Source of the DNA: JBKBYG01 sp046313435
Lineage (GTDB): Bacteria > Pseudomonadota > Alphaproteobacteria > Rickettsiales > Arcanibacteraceae
Reading direction: 5' to 3'
DNA length: 64,000 bases
Assembly: GCA_046313435.1 (NCBI GenBank)
Contig: JBKBYG010000005.1
Span: forward strand, 5,791 to 69,790
The translations under genes and the position numbers were made by a program. The notes under the pieces are model-generated. The model saw only the letters and a list, made by a program, of their open reading frames with translations, made no database searches and was not told the origin of the DNA. Shown one piece after another: positions 55,206-63,972 of the stretch. Positions within the stretch are counted from its first letter, which is position 1; each line of letters starts with the position of its first letter.

Positions 55206-55360
55206 TGAGAATTATAATAGCATATGCATTTTTGCTATTCATTTAAATTAGATTTCTCTTAAAATCCAAATAATCCTATTCTAAAAAATTTTTACTAATT
55301 GCAGATTTATTTCAAGTATGATAATATTATTAAATTAAATATATTAATAATTATACAAAT

Positions 55361-55754
55361 ATGAAAGACACAAACAAAGGAATGAATGAATTTCAAAGAG
55401 GAGAGCAAGTAAGGCATATAGCAAAATTACTTTTTACTCATATTCAAAGAGGACCAAGAAGAAAATGCGGTACAGGATTTAGTTAATTTTGCAACACTTA
55501 TTAACTCAGCGGATATGTCTTCCTATGCTAAAATTGACGATACTAAAGATATTAAATCTGAAATGAAAGTATTAGAAGCAAATTTGAACTCTAGGATTGA
55601 TAAAGTAGAAGCAAATTTGAACTCTAGGATTGATAAGGTAGAAGTTAAAATTGCAGAATCTCAAATTAGTATAATTAAATGGATAGTAGGAATGGTGCTC
55701 GCTCAATCTATTGGTATGGTATTTTTATTCTTAAAACTTTCAGGAAAATTTTAA
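55361..55754 (+). pseudogene. Frameshifted coiled-coil membrane protein (DUF1640-like)
   Basis: The ATG at 55361 opens MKDTNKGMNEFQRGEQ...LLFTHI, which stops at 55486. From about 55446 the next frame continues sensibly (EDQEENAVQDLVNFATLINSAD) into a coiled coil and a C-terminal transmembrane helix (IIKWIVGMVLAQSIGMVFLF) ending at 55754. Joined, they form one protein of about 130 residues resembling DUF1640-type coiled-coil proteins. A shift of one base near 55445-55452 breaks it. Residues EANLNSRIDKV are repeated exactly in tandem (33-bp units 55575-55607 and 55608-55640). The tail alone could still be made from the ATG at 55515. Confidence 0.6.
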
Positions 55755-55996
55755 AAAAGTAAGCGTATATTATTGCGTATTTCTAATAATTTCCCTTGAT
55801 GAAGCTGTATATTCCACCTAGATAAATCTCGGGTAGTTGATATACACCACCAGGATGGGATCAACTTTCATTTGCAATAGTTAACCTTCGTCAAAAATAC
55901 AATCGACCATAAATCTATAATCTGCTCTTTAGTAATCTTTTGCTATAATTGTTTGTCATACCCAAGTAAATATTTTTTATAGTTTGGGTGAAAAAT

Positions 55997-56200
55997 TTAA
56001 TCCATACGAATGATTAATACGGCATCTACATCAAAGATAATCAGAACATCCTTATCCGCTTTATAAATTTCTCTTTCAATGATTTTAAAATTATTTGCAG
56101 GAATTATATTAGCGGTATTACTAACGTTACTATAAAAAAGGAACATTGTTAGGATTTTAAGAAATCTAGTCATTATGTTCTTGCTATCTTGTATCGTCAT
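55997..56200 (-). pseudogene. N-terminal remnant of a HAD-like (DUF2608-type) protein
   Basis: The 67-codon frame has a signal-like start (RFLKILTMFLFYSNVSNTAN) and ends just after VLIIFDVDAVLIIRMD. That resembles the DxDxT phosphatase motif with the second Asp kept and the third position changed. It stops at once, where a full protein would continue for some 200 residues. Minus-strand DNA down to about 55770 still shows short recognisable pieces (ITKEQIIDLWSIVF) broken by stops. I read this as a decayed gene; the family call is tentative. The rest of 55755-56496 has no other gene that I can support. Confidence 0.4.
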
Positions 56201-56378
56201 TCCTGAATTTGAATAATGTTTTAAAAAATACTAGCTATGTACTATAAGTGAATTTAATAAATAATAAACATATGCGGACATATACTAATTTGTAAATTTC
56301 TAAATGGTTTTACAAACTTTACTAAAGTTACATAAAGATTAAATTTTTTAATTTAGGTGATTATATAGCAAATAAGGT

Positions 56379-56399
56379 CTAATAAAAAATTTTTATTAG
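56379..56399. repeat. AT-rich inverted repeat
   Basis: CTAATAAAAA and TTTTTATTAG form a perfect 10-bp palindrome around one A. The flanking GGTCTAATAA recurs at 56462. It could end a transcript, but the composition makes chance possible. Confidence 0.35.
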
Positions 56400-56496
56400 T
56401 CTAATTCCTAAATATAAAAACCTTTTATTAAAACATAGATAAAGTAGAATAATAGTATTAAAGGTCTAATAATAATTTTAACAAAAGGAGGTAGTT

Positions 56497-56997
56497 ATGT
56501 GCAAAGAATATATATTTAGAGGTTGTATTAGAGGAGAATGGACTGATACAATTACAGATAGAATATCTCAAAAAAACCAGTATAAAGTCATATTAAATAT
56601 TTATAAGGATATGATTAATAAATTAAGACCCATATTAGATGAGGAGAAATATAAGAATTCTAGTGAGACTATTGTATCTTTTGAAGAAGTTAACGATTTA
56701 ATTAATAATACTTATGTTACAGATGAAAGAAAATTTAAGGACTCGTATAGACCAATATTTAAAAATGGCATTGAAAATGGAGTTACAGAATTTATAAATG
56801 ATTATGATAATAAAATCTCGCTTCAAGAATATAACACCTTGTTAAATGAATTTAATAAGAAATATGAGCAAGCTTTTAAAACGATGAAAAATTACCATAA
56901 TTCAATTGAGGAGTTATCGCGAAAACAAAATTTAGATATGGCAGATTTGATAAAGGAATTAAATGAAATGAAGGTTAATTCATGCATCAATAGATAG
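56497..56997 (+). CDS. Hypothetical helical protein, 166 residues
   Basis: I do not recognise this protein. It starts MCKEYIFRGCIRGEWTDTI and is otherwise Lys/Asn/Glu-rich and helical, with a possible coiled coil at about 115-160 (LNEFNKKYEQAFKTMKNY, LIKELNEMKV). No signal peptide or membrane helix is seen. The AAAGGAGG site seven bases before the ATG is the strongest ribosome site near here, so it is probably translated well. It lies between two decayed genes. Confidence 0.55.
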   Translation: MCKEYIFRGCIRGEWTDTITDRISQKNQYKVILNIYKDMINKLRPILDEEKYKNSSETIVSFEEVNDLINNTYVTDERKFKDSYRPIFKNGIENGVTEFINDYDNKISLQEYNTLLNEFNKKYEQAFKTMKNYHNSIEELSRKQNLDMADLIKELNEMKVNSCINR

Positions 56998-57030
56998 ATT
57001 GTTTTTTTAATAATTTTTGCAATTGTTTGT

Positions 57031-57613
57031 ATGAATTATCTATCTCCTTCTCAATATTACAGAAAAAATAAAATACATATATCAGATTTTACTAACCAAA
57101 TTTTAGTAAAATGTCCTAAATGCGACCAAGTTGCTATTGCTACGAATAAAGCATTAGTATGTAAATTTTGTAGTTTTAATAAAGCTTTACATTCCGGATG
57201 GAAAGATAAATCATTAGATACAAAGATTTGCTTTTGTTGTAGAATATGTAGACGTGTTTTAGTAAAAGAAAGTTATTTTAAGAACCCACTTGTATCTATA
57301 AAGTGTAAAAATTGTGGACATCAAAATATAGTTCGGGTTGAAAAAGACACGCCCGGAATATCAATAGTCCGAAAGATCCATATTTTGGTGCTGCTTTGTG
57401 GTTGCAGGCAACTTATAAGAATCAAATCCTATGGGCTTATAATAAAGAACATCTACTGTTCCTTAAAAATTATGTTGCTTCTTTGAAACGTCCCCCACAA
57501 TATCAAATAATGCTCTAGCCTCAAGATTGCCTTCATGGATAATAAAAGCAAAAAATAGAGAATCAATATTAAGAGTAATAAGAATTTTAGAAAATAAAAT
57601 AAAAAATTTTTAA
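57031..57613 (+). pseudogene. Zinc-ribbon protein gene with two frameshifts
   Basis: The first frame (from ATG 57031) encodes zinc-ribbon pairs CPKC, CKFC, CRIC and CKNC. From about 57363 a second frame gives SPKDPYFGAALWLQATYKNQ and LWAYNKEHLLFLKNYVASLK, and from about 57509 a third gives LASRLPSWIIKAKNRESILR to the TAA at 57611-57613. Together these make one protein of about 190 residues of the kind annotated as TFIIB-type zinc-ribbon-containing. The shifts are near 57350-57365 and 57495-57508. The first frame alone would stop at 57486 with a meaningless hydrophobic tail. Confidence 0.72.
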
Positions 57614-57614
57614 A

Positions 57615-58370
57615 TTAATTCATTTCTTTTAGCCAAAAGATTATTCTACAAGTTTTGTTGTTACTAGTATCGTTAAACATATAGCTAGAACTTGTAAAGC
57701 TATTCCAAGTTGCTCCACTCCAATAATTACTTACACATTTACAGCTTGTTGAAGGTGAGGCGCAAGTAGTATCCATATCGCTCCCTCTTGCTACATACAC
57801 CATACCTGAGCTGGGCAAACCATCATCAACTTTAACATCTATTGCCGTAGCTAATAATCTATTAATTGCAGAAGCCCAGGGTAAAGAAGAAGAAATACCA
57901 CTTAATCCTAAATAAGTTCCGATTCTATTATATAAAGGTGAACTAGTATTTTGATCATATAAAATGTAATAAGCTCCATCTATTTTTGATTGAGGGAAAG
58001 GAATACTAGAGCTTATTTGGGGGTAATTTACTAAATTAGCTAATTTTAAATGCTGCCATGCATAAGTAGGTTCAGCCTGAATATCTGCTGTGTTTGCTAC
58101 ACCTGTTCCAATAGTGCTATCTTCATTTCCATTATTGGCACTGCTCCAAATTGTGGATGCTTTTATATCTCCAGGTAAACCGCCATATCTTTGTTCAAAG
58201 ATTTTTACCGCAGATTTATAACTATTGACCTCAGAAATTATTGATCGAATTTGCGCAGTTTGTATGATAGCACTAGCAGAAATTATTATACCCACAATAA
58301 AGGCAATAGCTGTAAGCACGCTTGCAAGTTCAATAAGGCTAAAGCCTGTTTTAAATAATTTTTCTTTCAT
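57615..58370 (-). CDS. Type IV pilin-like protein, family member 4
   Basis: This 251-residue prepilin-like protein has leader MKEKLFKTG and mature start FSLIELASVLTAIAFIVGII. Family motifs are RYGGLPGDI, ATAIDVKVDDGLPSSGMVYVARG and the C-terminal CRIIFWLKEMN. Several head cysteines (CASPSTSCKC) are specific to this copy. It stands alone between a decayed zinc-ribbon gene and the pyruvate dehydrogenase operon. The stop is 2 bases from the end of the convergent pseudogene. Confidence 0.8.
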   Translation of the reverse strand: MKEKLFKTGFSLIELASVLTAIAFIVGIIISASAIIQTAQIRSIISEVNSYKSAVKIFEQRYGGLPGDIKASTIWSSANNGNEDSTIGTGVANTADIQAEPTYAWQHLKLANLVNYPQISSSIPFPQSKIDGAYYILYDQNTSSPLYNRIGTYLGLSGISSSLPWASAINRLLATAIDVKVDDGLPSSGMVYVARGSDMDTTCASPSTSCKCVSNYWSGATWNSFTSSSYMFNDTSNNKTCRIIFWLKEMN

Positions 58371-58606
58371 TGTTCCTATAAATTATTGTATAAATTTAAA
58401 TTAAAGAGAATATCTGTTGCAAAAAAAGTTAAAATTTATGATAAAACAAGATTAACATGCTTTTTTATTAAACTATTATTTACTTTATAATGAGATATTC
58501 TTCGTAAAATGGATATTATAACATTATAGATAATAAAAAATAATTAAAACAAGATTTTATAGATTGTAAATTTGTAAAATGTTGAAGATTTCAAATAGAG
58601 GAACGA

Positions 58607-59611
58607 ATGGTTAAATCATCTATCAAAAAAAATTCAGTATCAGGTAATTTACCTGCTTCTCAGTTAATAAAGTTTTATAAGGATATGTTATTGATTAGAA
58701 GATTCGAAGAAAAAGCCGGTCAACTGTATGGAATGGGATTAATAGGAGGATTTTGCCATCTTTATATTGGACAGGAAGCGGTTGTTGTTGGAATGCAAAA
58801 TTGCTTAAAAAAAGGAGATTGCACAATAACTAGCTACCGAGATCATGGTCATATTCTTGTTGCAGGAGTAGAGCCTAAATCTGTCATGGCAGAGCTTACT
58901 GGGCGTGCAACAGGTTGCTCTAAGGGTAAAGGGGGATCGATGCACATGTTTGATACAGAAAAAAACTTCTATGGAGGGCATGGAATAGTTGGGGCACAAG
59001 TTCCACTTGGAACAGGACTTGCCTTTGCACAAAAATATCGAGGCTTAGATAATCTTAGTGTCACTTATTTTGGTGATGGTTCTGCTCATCAAGGGCAAGT
59101 ATATGAGTCATTCAATATGGCAGCGCTTTGGAAATTGCCTGTAATATATATTATTGAAAATAATGAATATGCGATGGGTACTTCAGTAAAAAGATCTACT
59201 GCTTCCACTGAATTATATAAGAGAGGTGAATCATTTGGTGTACCAGGAAAACAAGTAAATGGTATGGATATATTTGAGGTTTATAAAGTAGGACAGGAAG
59301 CTGTTAATTTTGTAAGAAGTGGTAATGGTCCAATATTACTTGAAATGAAGACCTATAGATATAGAGGTCATTCTATGTCAGATCCAGCAAAATATAGGTC
59401 TAAAGAAGAAGTATCTGCATATCGCGAAAATCATGATCCTATAGAAAATTTAAAATCATATTTATTAAATGGTAAATATGCTTCGGAAGATGATTTTAAG
59501 GAAATAGAAAAAGAAATTAAAGATACTGTAAATGAAGCTGCGGAATTTGCTAAAAATAGTCCAGAGCCTGAAATTCATGAGCTCTATACAGATATTTATA
59601 ATGAAGAATAA
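58607..59611 (+). CDS. pdhA: Pyruvate dehydrogenase E1 component, alpha subunit
   Basis: E1-alpha binds thiamine diphosphate and, with E1-beta, decarboxylates pyruvate and acetylates the lipoyl group of E2. The 334-residue product shows RRFEEKAGQLYGMGLIGGFCHL, SYRDHGH, TGCSKGKGGSMHMF, and the thiamine-diphosphate motif GDGSAHQGQVYESFNMAALW with IENNEYAMGTS. GAGGAACGA precedes the ATG. pdhB follows after 17 bases. The 236-base upstream gap is AT-rich with no clear promoter by eye. Confidence 0.95.
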   Translation: MVKSSIKKNSVSGNLPASQLIKFYKDMLLIRRFEEKAGQLYGMGLIGGFCHLYIGQEAVVVGMQNCLKKGDCTITSYRDHGHILVAGVEPKSVMAELTGRATGCSKGKGGSMHMFDTEKNFYGGHGIVGAQVPLGTGLAFAQKYRGLDNLSVTYFGDGSAHQGQVYESFNMAALWKLPVIYIIENNEYAMGTSVKRSTASTELYKRGESFGVPGKQVNGMDIFEVYKVGQEAVNFVRSGNGPILLEMKTYRYRGHSMSDPAKYRSKEEVSAYRENHDPIENLKSYLLNGKYASEDDFKEIEKEIKDTVNEAAEFAKNSPEPEIHELYTDIYNEE

Positions 59612-59628
59612 GATAAGGAGTTACTAAT

Positions 59629-60615
59629 ATGAAAACAATAACTGTACGTGAAGCATTACGTGATGCAATGGCTGAAGAAATGAGGAGAGATCCTAATGTG
59701 TTCGTTATGGGCGAGGAGGTTGGAGAATATCAAGGTGCATATAAAGTTACTCAAGGCCTTTTAGATGAGTTTGGTGACAAAAGAGTTGTTGATACTCCAA
59801 TCACTGAGTATGGATTTACAGGTCTTGCGGTAGGAGCAGCCTTTGCTGGGCTTAAACCAATATTAGAATTTATGACATTTAACTTTGCTATGCAAGCAAT
59901 TGATCATATAATTAATTCTGCTGCAAAAACTAACTATATGTCAGGTGGGCAAGTGCGTTGTCCAATAGTATTTAGAGGGCCAAATGGTGCTGCCGCAAGA
60001 GTAGCTGCACAACATTCTCAATGTTATGCTAGTTGGTATGGGCAAGTTCCAGGCTTAAAAGTTATAGCACCATATAGCGCAAGTGATGCTAAAGGTTTGC
60101 TTAAAGCGGCGATTCGTGATCCAAATCCAGTAATCTTTCTTGAAAATGAAATATTATATGGCCAAAGTTTTGAAACACCAGAAGATGATGACCATATTGT
60201 GCCAATTGGTAAGGCTAATATAGTAAGAGAGGGGACAGATGTTACCATTACTGCATTTTCTATACAGGTAGAAAATGCTCTCTTTGCTGCAGAAAAACTA
60301 GCTGAGCAAGGCATTAGTGCTGAAGTTATTGATTTAAGAACAATAAGACCTCTTGATGAAGAAGCAATATTAAATTCAGTTAAAAAAACTAGTAGGCTTG
60401 TTACTGTTGAAGAAGGTTGGGCTTTCGGTGGTGTTGGCGCTAGTATTGCTGCTTTAGTTATGGAAAAAGCATTTGATTATCTAGATGCAGAAATTTTAAG
60501 AGTACATGGAAAAGATGTACCTTTGCCATACGCTGCAAATTTAGAGAAGCTTGCATTGCCGCAAGTTGATGATATTGTAGAAGCTGTTAAAAAAATATGC
60601 TATCGTTCAAAATAA
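59629..60615 (+). CDS. pdhB: Pyruvate dehydrogenase E1 component, beta subunit
   Basis: E1-beta completes the heterotetrameric E1. The 328-residue protein has [36 protein letters not shown] in its first helix region (split over two motifs), [17 protein letters not shown], and [16 protein letters not shown] near the end. It has no N-terminal lipoyl domain, which some alphaproteobacterial PdhB proteins carry. TAAGGAG lies upstream of the ATG. A 118-base gap separates it from pdhC. Confidence 0.95.
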   Translation: MKTITVREALRDAMAEEMRRDPNVFVMGEEVGEYQGAYKVTQGLLDEFGDKRVVDTPITEYGFTGLAVGAAFAGLKPILEFMTFNFAMQAIDHIINSAAKTNYMSGGQVRCPIVFRGPNGAAARVAAQHSQCYASWYGQVPGLKVIAPYSASDAKGLLKAAIRDPNPVIFLENEILYGQSFETPEDDDHIVPIGKANIVREGTDVTITAFSIQVENALFAAEKLAEQGISAEVIDLRTIRPLDEEAILNSVKKTSRLVTVEEGWAFGGVGASIAALVMEKAFDYLDAEILRVHGKDVPLPYAANLEKLALPQVDDIVEAVKKICYRSK

Positions 60616-60733
60616 TTTGTTAGGAATATATTATAAAAAGTCATGCTAAATTTATTTTGGAATGGCAATATTAGTATTTTATACTTCTTGCAAAACAGAT
60701 AAATTTTAAATTTGAGATAATAAAGAGGAATAT

Positions 60734-61975
60734 ATGCCAATTGAGATTTTAATGCCTGCTTTATCACCTACAATGACTGAAGGTAATTTAAGTAAATGGG
60801 TAAAAAAAGAAGGCGATAAAGTGCAGCCTGGTGATGTTATAGCTGAAATTGAAACTGATAAAGCAACTATGGAGGTCGAAGCAGTAGATTCAGGAACATT
60901 GGGCAAAATCTTAATTGCAGAAGGAACTGAAGGGGTAGCTGTCAATAAATTAATTGCTTTGATTCTTGAAGAAGGCGAAGATAAGTCGGCTTTAGAAAAT
61001 TATGCAGGTAGTGCATCTGATACAAAAGCAGAAGTGAAGGTAACGGTAGAGCAGAAAGATGAAAGCATAGTTCAGCCAGCAAATATTCAGATTATGAATA
61101 ACAATTCTGATAGAATTATAGCATCTCCTTTAGCAAAAAGAATTGCAGCAAATGAATCAGTTGATTTAACAAATGTAAAAGGAACTGGTCCTCATGGGAG
61201 GATTATTAAATCAGATGTACTTGAAGCGAAATCTTCTTTAGGCCCTTTAACTTCTTCCAAATCATCTAAGGTTGATTCTATAAATAGTGATGCTTATACA
61301 AAAATACCAAATAATAATATGCGTAAAGTGATTGCTAAACGCTTGTGTGAATCTAAACAGACGGTGCCTCATTTTTATTTAAGCTTAGAATGTGAGCTTG
61401 ATAATTTGATGAAACTTAGAGAAGAGCTTAATAATGCTGCTGCTGGAGAATATAAATTATCAGTAAATGATTTCGTAATTAAGGCTAGCGCTAAGGCACT
61501 TAAAGCAGTTCCAGCAGCTAATTCTTCTTGGACAGAAGAAGCGACATTACAATATAATAATGTTGATATTTCGGTTGCAGTGGCAATTGAAGGTGGGTTA
61601 ATTACTCCAATTGTAAGAAATGCCGATATAAAATCATTATCAACAATTTCAAATGAAATGAAAGATTTAGCGGCAAGAGCAAAAGCTGGAAAATTAGCAC
61701 CTGAAGAATTCCAAGGCGGTGGATTCAGTATTTCCAATCTTGGAATGTTTGGTATCAAAAGCTTTAATGCCATAATTAACCCTCCGCAAAGTTGTATCCT
61801 TGCAGTGGGTGCAGGCTCAAAAAGAGTTGTTGTAAAAGATAATGAGATGAAAATAGCAACAGTTATGGATGTTACATTATCTGTTGATCATAGAGTAGTT
61901 GATGGGGCAATTGGTGCAGAATTCTTAAGTGTATTTAAAAAGTTAATTGAAAATCCAATCTTAATGTTAGCATAA
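60734..61975 (+). CDS. pdhC: Pyruvate dehydrogenase E2, dihydrolipoamide acetyltransferase
   Basis: E2 forms the core of the complex and passes the acetyl group to CoA. The 413-residue product has one lipoyl domain (about 1-77) with the lipoylated lysine K43 in EIETDKATMEVEAV, a linker, the peripheral-subunit-binding domain at about 127-167 (ASPLAKRIAANESVDLTNVKG), and the catalytic domain ending in LSVDHRVVDGAIGAEFL with the active-site His and Asp. The E3 gene is not adjacent. GAGGAATAT precedes the ATG. Confidence 0.95.
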   Translation: MPIEILMPALSPTMTEGNLSKWVKKEGDKVQPGDVIAEIETDKATMEVEAVDSGTLGKILIAEGTEGVAVNKLIALILEEGEDKSALENYAGSASDTKAEVKVTVEQKDESIVQPANIQIMNNNSDRIIASPLAKRIAANESVDLTNVKGTGPHGRIIKSDVLEAKSSLGPLTSSKSSKVDSINSDAYTKIPNNNMRKVIAKRLCESKQTVPHFYLSLECELDNLMKLREELNNAAAGEYKLSVNDFVIKASAKALKAVPAANSSWTEEATLQYNNVDISVAVAIEGGLITPIVRNADIKSLSTISNEMKDLAARAKAGKLAPEEFQGGGFSISNLGMFGIKSFNAIINPPQSCILAVGAGSKRVVVKDNEMKIATVMDVTLSVDHRVVDGAIGAEFLSVFKKLIENPILMLA

Positions 61976-61978
61976 ATA

Positions 61979-62956
61979 ATGACTAAAGCAATAATAATTA
62001 ATGAACCAGGCGGCTATGAAGCATTGAAGCCAACTAAGCTTAAGGATTTAAAGCCAGCAGCTGGACAAGTTTTAATTGCACATAAAGCGATAGGAATAAA
62101 TTTTATAGATGTTTATTATCGTAGAGGAGATATTAAGTTAGATACATATCCAATAATTCCTGGAATTGAAGCGGCTGGGTATATTGAAGAAATAGGTGAA
62201 GGGGTCGAAGGATTCAAAGTAGGTGACAGGGTGGCTTATGCAACTTTACAAACTGGAGGTGCATATTCCGAAAAAAATATTGTTGATATTAAATATGTTA
62301 TAGGTCTCCCAGATGAAATTAGCTTTGAACAAGCAGCTGCTTCGCTTACAAAGGGAATGACCGCGCATTATCTGCTTAGGCGTACATATTATGTTAGGCC
62401 AGGAAATTATATTTTAATTAATGCAGCAGCAGGAGGTGTTGGCCAGATTTTATCTCAGTGGGCACGTGAAATTAAAGCTAACATTATTGGAGCTGTTGGA
62501 TCCGATGATAAAATTGAAATTGCCAAAAAGGCTGGATGTGATTACGTAATTAATTATTCAAAAGAAAATCTAGCTAATAGAGTAATGGAAATTACAAATA
62601 ATCAAGGCGTTGTAGTTGCATATGACTCTGTTGGTGGAGATATGCTTTTGCATTCGTTAGAATGCCTTGGGAAATTTGGCCTTCTGGTATCTTATGGACA
62701 AAGTTCAGGTTCTAAGCCCCTTCTTGATTTGTCTTTACTAGTAAAAAAGAGTTTATTTGTGACATATCCTAATCTTTTTGTTTATAAAGAGAATCGTAAT
62801 GAATTAATTCTAACGGCAAATGAAGTATTTGAATATATTAAGTCAAAAGTCCTTAAGGTGAATATTGCTAATAGATATACGCTCGAAGAAGCTAGAAAAG
62901 CTCATCAAGATTTAGAAGAAAGAAAAACTACAGGATCTAGTATATTTGTAATTTAA
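61979..62956 (+). CDS. qor: Quinone oxidoreductase, zinc-independent MDR family
   Basis: This 325-residue NADPH:quinone reductase-like enzyme reduces quinones by one electron in the cytosol. The N-terminal GroES-like domain has GINFIDVYYRRGDIKLDTYP and PGIEAAGYIEEIGEGVEGFKVGDRVAY (split over two motifs); the nucleotide-binding domain has the AAAGGVGQI loop and YSKENLANRV. The cysteines that bind structural zinc in related dehydrogenases are absent, as expected for Qor. It starts 3 bases after pdhC, so it shares that message. Confidence 0.9.
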   Translation: MTKAIIINEPGGYEALKPTKLKDLKPAAGQVLIAHKAIGINFIDVYYRRGDIKLDTYPIIPGIEAAGYIEEIGEGVEGFKVGDRVAYATLQTGGAYSEKNIVDIKYVIGLPDEISFEQAAASLTKGMTAHYLLRRTYYVRPGNYILINAAAGGVGQILSQWAREIKANIIGAVGSDDKIEIAKKAGCDYVINYSKENLANRVMEITNNQGVVVAYDSVGGDMLLHSLECLGKFGLLVSYGQSSGSKPLLDLSLLVKKSLFVTYPNLFVYKENRNELILTANEVFEYIKSKVLKVNIANRYTLEEARKAHQDLEERKTTGSSIFVI

Positions 62957-63003
62957 TTATTATTTCATTCTGCTAGATAATATAATAATTAAAAATTTAA
63001 AAA

Positions 63004-63972
63004 ATGAATTTAAAGAGAAAAAGAGCAGGAAATGCTCATGATAAATTTTATCGTCAAGCAATAAGTAATAATAAAGTTGCTAAAGAATTTTTTAACTCTA
63101 TTTTACCTGAATATATTCTAGAAATTATTGATTTAAATTCAATCAGATCTGAAAAAGATACATTTGCAGATTCAAATGTTGGAATAGCAGCATCAGATGC
63201 ATTATTCTCAGTAAATTTTAATAATGATAAGGGATATATCTATTTACTTTCAGAGCATCAATCAAGTTCAGATCATTTTATAGCATTGCGGTTAATAAAA
63301 TATATGATAATGATATGGGAAGCCCATAGATCTAAATATCCAAAATCTAAGACATTGCCTTTAATATATCCAATAGTATATTATACTGGAAAATCAAGTT
63401 ATAAAGCCCCGCTCAGTTTCTGGGAGCTCTTCGAAAATCCTAATTTAGCAAGATCATTTATTATTGAACCTTATAAATTAATTGATTTACATAGAACCGA
63501 TGATAAGCATATACAAGAAACTGTATGGCTAGGTGTTATGCTATTTATCATGAAGTATATAAATTCAGCCAATATATTACCACATTTATTAGAGATAAAA
63601 CATATGCTATGTGAAATAGGAAAAGTTAATTTCCTTTACATAGAAGCAGTTTTTAGCTATATAATAAAAAAGGCAGATGCAATGCAAATTGATCAAGTAA
63701 TAGAGGTATTTAGTGAAATAGTACAAGGAGATGAAAAGGAGAGACTTATGACAATTGCAGATAAACTTATTGAAAAAGGTAAATTGGAAGGTATAGAACA
63801 GGGCATAAAACAGGGCATAGAACAGGGCATAGAACAAGGTATAGAGCAAGGTATAGAACAAATTGCTTTAAATATGCTAAGAAAAGGTCAAACTAAAGAA
63901 TTCGTCTCAGAAGTTACAGGTCTATCAAAAAATAGAATAAAAGAACTGATCGAAAATATAACTAAACACTAA
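63004..63972 (+). mobile_element. Rpn-family (PD-(D/E)XK) putative transposase gene
   Basis: This 322-residue protein of the Rpn/transposase_31 family (recombination-promoting nuclease; PF04754 type) has HDKFYRQAISNNKVAKEFFNSILPEYIL at the start, DALFSVNFNNDKGYIYLLSEHQSS with the Asp and Glu-x-Gln active-site strands, then LPLIYPIVYYTGKSSYKAP. The C-terminus carries six GIEQ-type repeats and a helical EFVSEVTGLSKNRIKELIE segment. Such genes are scattered in many Rickettsiales genomes. No inverted terminal repeats are seen around it, though only 28 bases follow before the window ends. Confidence 0.82.
63790..63861 (+). repeat. 12-bp coding tandem repeat, six copies
   Basis: Six units of the type GGCATAGAACAG encode GIEQ (one copy GIKQ) near the C-terminus of the Rpn-family protein. 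Copies 2-4 are near-identical and the outer copies carry synonymous changes, as expected from slippage growth and decay at the edges. Confidence 0.85.

Noticed and set aside
61375..61773. 132-codon minus-strand frame
   Set aside because: It is a shadow of the catalytic domain of pdhC; Ala/Leu/Ser-rich translation with no motif.
63790..63861. CRISPR-like regular repeats
   Set aside because: The units are contiguous 12-bp coding repeats without spacers, inside an intact reading frame.
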